Source: Pelodera strongyloides (taxonomy: Eukaryota > Nematoda > Chromadorea > Rhabditida > Rhabditidae). From it: a DNA stretch of 64,000 nucleotides. Of the stretch, positions 13,101-25,100 are shown piece after piece. A program made the position numbers and the translations under genes. The stretch lies in assembly GCA_036852015.1 (NCBI GenBank), contig JAANDG010000214.1, forward strand, positions 62,001 through 126,000, in the 5' to 3' direction. Position 1 is the first letter of the stretch; every line of letters begins with the position of its first letter. Under the pieces are notes generated by a model. The model was not told the origin of the DNA. It worked only from the letters and a program-made list of their open reading frames with translations, and made no database searches.

Positions 13101-16100
13101 ATCCTTTTTAGCTTTAAACTTAAAACACAAGAATTTTACAAAAAACTTCGAAGTAATGGTTACCCATGCCAAATTATTAAAACAACATTTAAAAAAACTT
13201 TTCACAAATACCCTATAATAATGCATAAATACGGCACTACATCCAAGTCACTCTGCATCTGGGTTGACAAACAAATGAGCTAAATCTATGTTTCCTTACT
13301 TTTTGATAACACACTACCGTAGTCCAGCCACCGCTGTACCGCTGTACATTTACCCTAGCAATGCGGCCAGGTACCCTTTCCACTGATCACTGTTATGCCG
13401 TGCACCCCACTTATTGATCTGCCGACTATATTCCTAGCTCACCGCTGTACTGATAAAGTTGGTAAGTACAAGTTTTAGTTACTTTTTCGGCATACGCAAA
13501 AGGTAAGCATTTATTAAATTTCAGGAAGCTGTTATACCTAGGCAAGGTAAGCGTTTTTTGTTTGTTACTTTTCAGGAGAATGCTGAAGCAGTAAGGTAAG
13601 CGTTTACTACCTTTTCATTTACACTTATGATAATATATATTATAATTTCCTTATTATAAACCATCTTTAATTGCCCTCTCACTCTCTCCTATTTCCTTTC
13701 ATACTCTTAAAGCCATGGCCGTCGCACTGACGAGACCCCACCATGGTAAAACTCCTCGTATGCGACTGGGGTCGAAACGGGGTCCCATATTTCTAATATG
13801 GGCCATATTACTTCTCTTTTTATGTTTATTGCACTAGTATATATGCATTATAGTTTTCCTTTTATTTGTTGCGTGATGCCGGAGGGATAACATCCTATTC
13901 AAGGTTTAGTTTTTTAGTTATATTCGACGGTAGCTTATATTATTCTCAATAAGATTATTTACTTAGGGTTAGCCATATTTGCATATTTCCTAGCTTATCA
14001 CCTTGCTGACAGCCGCTACCACGTTTACGACTATTTGGAAACGATCAGGAACTTAATCTCTAAGAAAGCCGCCAAGTTCTCTTGTAACAAACATTGATAA
14101 GAATGTATAACTGTATTTCCCTCTAATATTCGCTTTATATTTCGTAATTTGTTTGTATCCATAATTCTTCTGTACAGTATATAAGCAACTAATATTTCAT
14201 AATAAATGAGGTTCATCCTAACTGTCGTCTCGGCCACTACAACACAGTGTACGCATATTATATTTGGTGCACCTGTGGATCGTCACACCTGCAACTACGC
14301 AACGCACCAACTGACATCCCGGATTCCGCCCGTATCCCAGCGAGCAAGCAGATATGCGCTACCAGGACTTGAAATCGAACCTGACGAAGAGGTACAACGC
14401 AGCTGTTCGACTCTACGAGACAATCGCTACTGACCATGAAGCAGTTCTTGATCAGCTGAAAGGCGGATGTCCCAATGCCCGTCATCAGCTCCAGGAATAC
14501 GTCGACGCACTGCAGACCGAGACAGTGCACCTTCACAAGGCACACACAGCGAGAGCCTCCGCCATTCCCGAATTGGATGAAGGCCAACGACTTCAAGAAG
14601 AAACGCAGTTTCCTGAGACCAGGCAGAAAGTGTACGAGCTACTGAGCAAGATCGCTGACGCAACTGTGACCCTCCTGAGCAACCTGAAAGCGACACAGGA
14701 AGAGGAGAACAAGACGCCCCAGCGAGAAGGATCCGGAGAAGATGAAGCGGAAATCTTACCCTCGTCATCGGCTCGAGACGACTCCGACCAGATGGATGTT
14801 CAACCAGCCGTGGATCCCGCCACACGCATTCCCTCAACCGACGAGCAGCACAACTACACGAACGTGGTTACGCAAAACGTCCACTCCGTGCCAGAAGAAG
14901 CTGCGCCGCAGACGTCCGCAGCAGGTATGGAGCAGAACAACGCGTTTCATCAGTCTCATGATGGTCTCCGAAATCCCTTCACGGTTCATTCTGCTGAAGA
15001 TTTCGTCCGCGACCCGACGCAAACTGTGCCGACAAGAGGAATCGCCGAGAAAACGACATTTGTGTCGCCGCAAGGAACCTCCCCCGGCCTTCCGACCGCT
15101 CAACAATGGAGAAGGACGGAAGACATGACAAGAAGTCAAGATGCCCGATGGATCACAACTCCACGCACTCCAGGACGTGTCGAATGGGCTGACGACTACG
15201 GAGCCTTCAGAACTCCAATGACCCATATTGCCGGAAGGACACCAGGAATGGCAACCTTCGCACCCGAAGAAAACGTATCAAGACGGACGACGCACCCTGC
15301 AACCGTCATCCAAGGAACGTATCCGGCCAGAGGTAGTGCAGGCACAAGAGCCGCACCTCTGCCGTATGTGCAACCGGCTGCTAATCACGTGCCTACCGGA
15401 ACTCTCGTGTACATCGCACCTGACCCCGTCTCCAGACATGATGGAATCCAGGAAATCGCTCATGGAATGCAGCGGCTGACGACTGCCGAACTTCCAAACG
15501 CCGTCAATGGAAGTTACGTCCGCCAGCAAGCTGCCCACGGAGCGCCCAATGTGAGGGAGCACACATCGCCCTACCTTGCGCTCCAAGGAAGTCGCGAAGA
15601 GACGCATGCTGTCCCGAGGCGAACCCATGTGGAACCAGCTGCTCAACAGATGTTCCCGGATGAAGAACGAGGTTTCCGCCCACGCATCGATCCCCCAAAG
15701 ATCCGACTGCCAACGTTTCACGGACGTCGTGGAGAGGATTGGAACAAATTTGCAAGTATGTTCAAGGCCGTCATCCACAATCGCAGCGACATCTCTGACG
15801 AAGAAAAGCTCTGGTATCTCATCGGATGTCTGCAAGACGACGCAGCCAACGTCATCAGTGGTCTCAAGTACACGGCTGAGTGCTACCCAATCGCAATGGA
15901 GCTGTTAGAAGAGCGCTATGGGGACCGCGATGAAGCAAAACGAAAGCTTGTCGAAGAACTTCGTCGCCTGGGACGCGCAGCAAGGACAGACGGCTACGAG
16001 TATTACGACAAGCTGATGTCCATCGTCAACCAGCTACGAGCACTGGGAACGAATACAGAAGAAGAGCCCCTGCGGGTACTCACCGACGATACCGTGCCGC

Positions 16101-19100
16101 AGTGGATTCGCACGTACGTCGACCAGGAGAGACTCCGTGAACCAGCCTGGACTACTGCCAAGTTGCTGACTATAATACGCCGTGTGGTCCATTTGTTTAG
16201 TAACAGACGCGAACACGACGACTTTCGGATCACCACTATTCCGGCAGCAAACTCCCCGAGCAATAGACAGTCGAAGCAGCATCTACAGCAACGGCTGCAG
16301 CAGCAGAGAACATTCGACAACTCGAGGAACATGCACAAGGAGCCCGAAGAAATGCGGCCCCAGTCAAGGACGAATATTCGATGTTCAACACCGCCTGAAC
16401 AGTTGCAAGACAGACCCGAGACCCGGCGATGCTACAACTGCGGACGACATGGTCATCTTGCGGCACACTGCAGGAGCAGAGACAAGAACTCAAATTCCAA
16501 TGTGGTCTACGAACAGATTGAAGAAGTTCCGACTGTGCAGCTGACTTCAAACGATCACAGCGCTGATGGAGAGACGCCACTGCCCATTGCCCAAGGATAC
16601 GTGATAAATCCATCTACAGGACGGCGCGTGAAAACGCTGATCTTGCTGGACACTGGCAGCCAGAAGGATTACGTCACTGATGCCCTCGTCGACGCGCTGC
16701 AACTGCAACGGATGGACGAGAAGAAGATCACTATAAACGGATTTCTCGGCAAGAAGACAAGCGTGCAGGCCGCCATGACTCAGATACTCATCGAAGGTCG
16801 AAAAGGCGAAAGAACAAAAGTCACCGCTACCTGCATCAAACGGCCCGTGAATCCGCTGCACCTCAAGCGAGTAGCCGAAGATGGAAAATCCCTCGTCAGT
16901 CATTGCCTACGTTAAAGCGAAGCATTTCGGGATTCCCAGCGTCATCCTCGGAAACACAAGTGCCTGGAAGTTCATCAAAGGCAAGAGCAAGAAAGTCGTC
17001 GAGGGTTTCAAGTGCCTGGATAGTACGCTTGGACTCTTACTGACAGGAGAGCGAGCGGAAGTCGAAGAAGCCACAGCCGCCATCGCGAACGTGCTGTACT
17101 GCAGCCACTACGTTGGAGACCGGAACTCGATGAAAACGATCAGCTGCGAGAAAGTGAAGGACCCGCCTCAAAAACGGAGAAAACGCCGTTCCCCTCCCGT
17201 GCGAAGAAGTAGCTCCCACAATGAACAGCGACTTCGACACACGAACTCATCAAACGATCGGACGACGAGAAAGGACGCGGACGAACGACATAAAGCGCCC
17301 CAAGATTGTGCGAGCGCGGACAAAGGTCGAAAGTGTCAAGAAACCCGTACGCGAGAGCCTGCAGGACCGAAGCCTCGAGAAACTTCACACAACTGCGGCC
17401 GCCCCAGGGACTTCCATTCTGAAAGGAAGAATGTCCAGCCTGACCACACGGAGAGTGCGATTCCGAAGAGGCCCAGAAGCAGAAGACGACGAAAAATGGC
17501 GGTGCAACGTAGAGAGGTACTTTCATAGTAACTGAGTTTAAAGGGACAGGCCCATCAAAATAAACCTATATTTACGATACGTTCATAATGACTATCAAGC
17601 ATTTTTATTACAATATATACAAACTAAATTTCACCATTATTCGCCCTAGACAACTTTTTTCCAATCCGCTCCACGCATATGTATACCATAAAACTGCAGA
17701 TTTCAAAGCTATATATGCAAATTTTAATCGCATTATAATTTCACGATAAATTTGCATTGACGACAAGGATATTTGCGGCTTTACGGTATACATTTGATCT
17801 GAGCGCATCGGAAAAAAGTTTCCCATGGCAAATAAATGTGAAATTTAGTTTGCATATATTGTAATAAAAATGCTTGATAGTCACTATGGACGTATCGTAA
17901 ATATAGGTTTACTTTGATGGGCCTGTCCCTTTAACGTTAGATTTTCTAGTGTAATAATTATTTGAGAATATTCAGTTAGTGTACATTTTATTCGCGTTCG
18001 ATAACTTAAATTAATTTGCCTACGTTAAAGCGAATATGTAGGCACTCAAAATGAGCAAAAAAAAGCGAAACTAGCGTTTCCATACCAGACGTTAATTTAA
18101 ATAGGCGACTGAATATGTAAATACGAAATTGGAATGCGCTGCATCTTGAATCTTGCTATTTGCCGATTTAAACTGAAATTTATTCAATCAGACCCAAATT
18201 TATGCAAGGGGTCCGAATTAGCGTTTACTATGGAAAAGGCGAGCTTTGTAATTGATTTTCTTTTAAGTGGGTACACAGGAAAGTGAAAACCCCGATATGT
18301 GCCCGATTATTGCAAAAAACCCCGATATGTTCCAGATCAGTTCCCGATATGTGCCCGATCACCAATAATCCGGCACATTTCGGGAACAAGGCCTGAAATG
18401 TGCCCGATTATTTGAAAAACCCCGATATATGCCCGATCATGTCCCGAAATGTGCCAGATCAAACCGTCCACGTGTTTGGGACCGCAACGCAACAAGCACG
18501 TGCTAGCTCGCGATTTGAATTTGGAAAATTTTCCCAAGTCCACGAACGCTGTTATGTTTTGTTTGTTTCGATACATTAATACATTATGCAGCTTTGAACG
18601 TTCTATTATTGTTTCCGCTAACATGTTTGTTGCATTGCCGTCTACGTTTGATGTTGTGAATAGGAAAGTGTGCCGTGAACTGCAAAAAATACATATCTTC
18701 TTCAATATGTTAACTTCCACTCTATATTCTGTATTACTATTTGTATCGGGTATCTGTGTACTCTCTAATCGCTGCCGGTTTCCAGGCTTCATTGTTACGC
18801 GGAAGTATGGGAATCGAACCTAGTGGAATTTATGCCGGATTGGGAAGTCTACCACATTCAAGCTTCCTTTCTTGATGGAGGTATGTGTTCATATCATTTA
18901 CTTGCGAGGTTTGACTATGGATGGTAGCGTATGTGTAGCGTTTCAGGGATAGCTATTGGAGTAGTGGTTTGTACCTTATCATATTAATTGCTACTATTTC
19001 AGGGCACAGTTAACTCGAAATGATCTCCCACACAATTTGGATATGATATCAGGACGATTGAATCATTCGAAGCAGCCGCGCGTGAAAGAAACCACTTTGG

Positions 19101-22100
19101 AAGCATAATGGATAGTGGTGGTTTTCCCTGTTTTAATAGCTCTCCTGTTAGTGTTCTTTATTTATGACTGCCTTCATTTGTTTCTTATTGTAGCGTTAAT
19201 ATAGAATTTCGAAATCGAAGCTTTCCTGGTCCATACATTGCACACCTCTGTTTAATTATTCTAGTGCTGATTATTCCCGCTTTTTAATGATTATTGCATT
19301 GAACACGTACGCTTGGAGCCCTAAATTCGCTACTTTCGCGAACCTTATGCTTACAATTAAAGAAACTGTGCACTGGCTTAAACAGGACTTTGTAAATCTC
19401 CAATTTAGTTGATTACAGCCCTAAATTGTTTTGTTAGTTTTCCCTCCGCTTATTTCTTATTTGCTTTAATCAATACTGTACCACATTGTTCGTTTTAAAG
19501 TTCTATAAATGTTTTTGTGCACAAACGTGTTTATGGTGGTTTCCTTTTACTTGCTTTTTCGTACCGTAGTTGCAACTTTATTTGGAGTGGGAGGAGACTA
19601 AACGTTTATTGTATTCTTTTAATTGCTGTCAGTACCGTAATTGCAACAATATTCGTAGCGAATGTTGCATAAAAAACCCCGATATGTGCCCGATCAGTTC
19701 CCGATATATGCCGGGCTATTCTTGAAAAACCCCGATATGTGCCCGACCCGTGCCCGATTATTTGAGGGACTTGATCGGGCACATATCGGGTTTATTTTTG
19801 CGATAATCGGGCACATATCGGGGTTTTTCATTTCCCATGTAATTGTAGACAACTTTTGTTATTGTTTCCTTAATGGGCAACACGCATTCTATTAATACAG
19901 CTTAACTTCAAAAAGGGCCTACATATTCCCTTTAAGACTCTAATTCATAAGTTGCAATTCTCATTTTCTCGTAGACCCGGAGTGTCTTGAATATCCTATT
20001 CAAGGTTTAGTTTTTTAGTTATATTCGACGGTAGCTTATATTATTCTCAATAAGATTATTTACTTAGGGTTAGCCATATTTGCATATTTCCTAGCTTATC
20101 ACCTTGTTGACAGCCGCTACCACGTTTACGACTATTTGGAAACGATCAGGAACTTAATCTCTAAGAAAGCCGCCAAGTTCTCTTGTAACAAACATTGATA
20201 AGAATGTATAACTGTATTGCCCTCTAATATTCCCTTTTATTTCGTAATTTGTTTGTATCCATAATTCTTCTGTACAGTATATAAGCAACTAATATTTCAT
20301 AATAAATGAGGTTCATCCTAACTGTCGTCTCGGCCACTACAACACAGTGTACGCATATTATAGATGCCGTCATTTTGAAAAGATATTTGACAAAATCAGC
20401 TTCTTGCGACTCCCAGTAAATTTTTCTACCGAATTTTATCAATCGGCTGCATTTCAGATATGGAAGTGGAACAATCCTTCGATTCCTCACTCAAGATGGC
20501 AAGAGCCCAGAAGCACTTGCATCCCACGTTAAACAAGTATGTTTATGACGCGCGCCTGAATCAGATTGGCCGGACGGTGTGCTCCACAAAAACACTTACG
20601 TTAATTACACGCTAGGAATGGCGTTTTAGTGCAGCACACAGTCGAGACGTTTCTTCAGTGGTTTCAGTTTGCCAGGGGTCTTGGCTGACACTGCGCGGAA
20701 GTTACGGGCTGTTTATTATTGTGTGTTGCTGATGTAGAATGGCACAAGGAAGAATTTCTCCAACTTGATTTCGAAGCTGACCTGAAAAATCTCCTATCCG
20801 GTGGCCTAAGTTGTCCTGACTTGAAACTAAACGTCCTCTCAACCAGGATGTTCGTGACACGATCTCACAGAGAAAGGTCGCACCATTTACTTGACTGGTA
20901 AACTCATTCCGTTTCCGATTGGTGTCTGACCGCATGCAGTGTGTATGCGGTCATGCGGTTATGTGGTGCGGTGTACAATAGCCCAATTGCATGTGTGAGA
21001 AACAAATCAGGCATATATTCCTTATGTATCCAATGCAGCGCTGGTTTCTTGCTCTTTGAATGACGTGCGTCAGCTGCACACCGCTTCAATTTTATCGGAT
21101 ATATCAAATACGCCGGCAACTACTACAAAATGATATGCAGTGAACGTGTGCGTTTCAGATAGCACATCAAGCCGTTCGTACTAACGTGAGCTGCAAGGTT
21201 TTCGAGAGAAACGTATGTTATCTTTTCTAGCTGTGCCAATGCCTACCAATGTTTCAAGCAACAAAACGTTTCAGTACCTAGACCTAAATTTTACATAGAT
21301 TGATCAGATTTTCTAGAAAACAGCTATGAAGCACTATAGAGCTACTAGAACCAGTTGGTCGTTTCAGGTTGAAATATCGGTGCCCAATTCCGGGTCTTTC
21401 AATGTGTGGCATGCAAATTTCGTGTCCCTTCTTAATGTAAGTTTTCAGAATGTTGTTTACTGAAGTTCAACGTGCGCTCGTCCACGGGTTGCTACATACT
21501 TTGCATTTGCAGGCTGTTGAAACAAACAAGCATACGCTCGGCTTCCAAACGTTTGGAATTGAGCGAAACTCCTTGGAAAGCGTTTTCTTCAGGTTTTTAT
21601 TGTTCCGCTTTATTGGTTTGATATTGTCAACTGCTTGAAACATGCTAAAACTAAATTTTCAGATCAACTAGGGCACTTAAAGCGAAATACCGGCCGGTTT
21701 TTGAAACGCATCGAGTACTCTATGCTTTCCTATGCTTCATATGCAAATGATCGTAAATTTGAATAAAAAATAGACCCCAATAGACCCCTTTTAGCATAAC
21801 TGAATAAGAATGCTCATATTTGAGATGCGTTTCAAAAACCGGCTGGTATTTCGCTTTAAAAGGACAGGCCAACCGAAATAACCCTACATTGATTATTTGA
21901 TCATAATGCATGTAAAGGGTGTTTATTAGAATATATTCAAACTAAATAGCATTCAGTTTCACCCTGGGGACGTGCTTCCGGTGATCTTTCCCACTAAAGG
22001 TACCGCATTGGGAAGAGAAGTTAGGTCATTTGCATATTCAAATGCATATGCGCATGACTAAGCAAATGACCTGCCTACGGTAACTGTAGTAGGAAAGATC

Positions 22101-25100
22101 ACCGAAAAAACGTCCCCAGGGTGAATCTGAATGATATTTACTTTGTATATATTGTAATAAACGACATTTATACGCATTGTGATCAAATAATAAATGTAGG
22201 TTTATATCGGTGGGCCTGTCCCTTCAAGTAGTAAACAAATAAAACAAAATTTTACCTTTCATAGGTATATTACTTGGTGGATGTATGCTGTGTTTCGCAG
22301 AGGCCCTGGAAATTAGGCGAAATGACAAACTTCCCCGCCCAATTCCCTCTCCGGTGGCGGAATTTTTCGCGGTTCAGACCGGTCGAATGTATGAGAGAAA
22401 CACGCTCGCTAGCCCTTAAACCCCCACACAAATAATCAACAAATGCCAGAAAAAGTGGCTTGATGCACAACAGTTTGCTGTCCTAGGTCGAGAATGTTAA
22501 ATTTTTTTGAATAACATGTACAATATGCTCATTTTATAGAGTTGGTGAGCTCGCCGAACGTTTGACTGGAAAGAAACAAGATCAGCTATCGAACGACCCA
22601 TACGTTGATGTACGACGACCGTGGTAAACATGACAAAATATTAAACACACGAGAAACTACCCACCGGTCACTGGCCACCGCTGTGCAATCACGGAACACG
22701 AATTTTGGCTGAGTTGTTGGATAGAAGACAGCACATCAGTAAAATCCAACATATTCATAACATATGGAGGCAAAAGGCGAATGGGGGACATTGTGCGGGT
22801 GCAAATGAAACAAAAAAAATAACACGCAAGTTGGAGAAGCATCAAATAGAGTTGTGCCTAGTAGGCCATTGGAGGAGGTGCCGTTGTAAGCAAGTGATGA
22901 TGTCGCGGCGCCTCCGTTGAAATGAATGACATTAGTTGCGTGTAACATATTCAGGGTGATCCGACCAGTCTTCTCGTTTGTGGCACTGCTAGCGAAGAGA
23001 CTGATATTTACATATAACAACATATTTCTGTTTTTGCTCTTCATGGCTGTGCCAATTTTGCTTCTGGCACTTTTGATGAACAAGCTAGCAAGTCCTGGGG
23101 AAGGTAACATGACTACAGAATATTCTATTTTTTTAGCACTGTTGTAAAAATTATGTAAGTAGTGTAATTAAGGATAAACAAAGAAATAGTATAACGTATA
23201 ACATAAGTAAGCGCATTGGTAAATCTCTGTTATTTCGATACAGGAATTGCATTCACTCTCGACTTGCTGGATGGTCTGAAATTTGTGAGAGGTGGCATGC
23301 CGTCGCCACTTACTAATGCCGAAATAGACAGATATTTCGGGAACCGTGATGTATTTACTTTATTTTCTTTAACCTTTTTATTGTCCTCAGTTTCCTGGCG
23401 TGCTAACATTTGGCACGCATATTTGACTTTGTTATGGATTTCAACGTGTATTTTTCATGCTTTGACCATTTTTTTATAAAAAATATTTTTTGAATTATTT
23501 CCTAGGGAAGATATTAGGTTAAAATTTTAACATATAATATCTAACTTAACATATTCACTATGCTTCACATTATTAGCCATATTAACTAATTAACTAACAC
23601 ATAACTATTACTACAAAAACTAACCAACTAACACATGACTATTACTTCACATACCATCTCCCCATAACAAACACCATCACACAAACGCGCATACACACAC
23701 ATAAAAACACACACAATATGACACCACGCTACAAACTACAAATAACATAATCTCACATCACACTACAAACTACAAATATAAATATAATTGTACTCGAACA
23801 TTAAAAAACCAGACAATTAATTAATTGCAATAACAATTGCACTCAACATAAAGTCGAACACACACATAATCAATCACGCAATCTTCAACCAACTATTATT
23901 TTTTTTCTTTATACATAGTTATTTTCTCTCTCTCTTGTGTGCATTCTCTTTTTTATTTATTATGTTTTTTCCTATCGCTCCAAGCTGTGGTCATCGTACT
24001 GATGAGACCCAACTACAGCAAAATCCTCGCACACGATCAGGGTCGAAACGGGGTTATCATGTTAAAGAACATGATACACTTTATCTATCAATCAATCCTC
24101 TCCTTAACCTTTTTCCTATTATTACTGTAAATGTATTTATTTCGTTTCTTTTTTAATTATCGGAAGACCGATCAATACTCATATTTTTAACCTAATATCT
24201 TCCCTAGGGAATAATTCAAAAAATATTTTTATGCTCATTGTTTAAGTTTACCTTTGTACAATCAAACTAAAGCGTAAAAACAAGGTGATTTTCTAGTGAA
24301 CCCATCCCTTTAAATGTAGGAAGATATGAAGAAACGTGAAGATCTAAACCCAAACTGTGTTAAAAGGATAAAAACGAACTCAGAGAGAGAGAGAGAGAAA
24401 TCACTGAGAATGGGAGATACCCGATAACATCAGACAGCGCAACGAGAGTTAGGGTTTAGGTTTTGGCTTCTCATCACAAATTGATAATAAAGGAAGCTTC
24501 TTATGCGAGGCGTATAGTTCTGTGATTGATTTAATTCTCATTGTGTATGATATTTGTGCTATTATTAATAAAAACAATAAAAAGAGGGGTGATTTGAGAT
24601 GAACCTCTCCCTTTAAATGTGGCCCCAGAGGGTGCAGTGAGCAGGTAATACCATCGCATCGTTCTATGAGCGGACGAATTACTCAGAGCCGGAGTGAAGT
24701 GTGTTGCCACCTGAAAGCGGTTTGGATGACCGAAAATCTGTATCCACCTTACATTTTTGCTAGGTCATAATCTAGAAGTACCATGGACTATTTTATAAAG
24801 ACACTGTATTGCAGTTCGCACTTTGCAATATCTCCTATTCGAAGTAATTTCCATCCCGAGTTTTTTCTGTATGGCATTGTTACCTTTTAACTTCATATCT
24901 TCCTATATTTAACGAAAATCTAGTAAAATAACGAACTTATTGTTTCATTAACAGCTTGAAAAACTTACAAGTTCTACCCAGTATCGAAAGTTTGTCGAAA
25001 ACTATAGGGACCATCCGCGGCTTGGATTTGGTGAGTTTCTTGTATTTTAAGTGCTATTTTATTGTAGTGTATACTTTATGTGAATTCATGCATTGGATAC

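Larger units (their letters stand above)
10871..13880 (+). mobile_element. Penelope-like reverse transcriptase element, probably 5'-truncated
   Basis: The element sits in the gene A intron between exons 10671-10787 and 20458-20536. An RT reading frame (10871-13283) is followed by about 600 bp of non-coding sequence with a hammerhead-like core at 13727-13785. The right limit is set by the Bel/Pao-type element that begins near 13880. No GIY-YIG endonuclease motif is visible. The 5' end is unclear; no ATG precedes 11141 in the open frame. Confidence 0.6.
13880..20362 (+). mobile_element. Bel/Pao-type element encoding only gag and protease, flanked by LTRs
   Basis: Direct repeats of about 375 bp bound a gag-protease gene. 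The sequence GATGCC occurs both just before the left repeat (13875-13880) and just after the right repeat (20363-20368), a candidate target duplication. Removing the nested insertions (17542-17930 and 18029-19931) leaves only about 3.5 kb of internal sequence, with no room for RT, RNase H or integrase. I infer a non-autonomous element that needs a partner for copying and integration. Confidence 0.7.

Noticed and set aside
14427..16903. Several minus-strand frames of 80-185 codons opposite gag
   Set aside because: They are shadows created by the GC-rich, stop-poor codon usage of the gag-protease gene and have no family motifs.
22705..23110. Plus- and minus-strand frames around the first TMD2 exon
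   Set aside because: They run through intron and exon borders. The spliced reading of 22955-23103, supported by gene B, explains the conservation.
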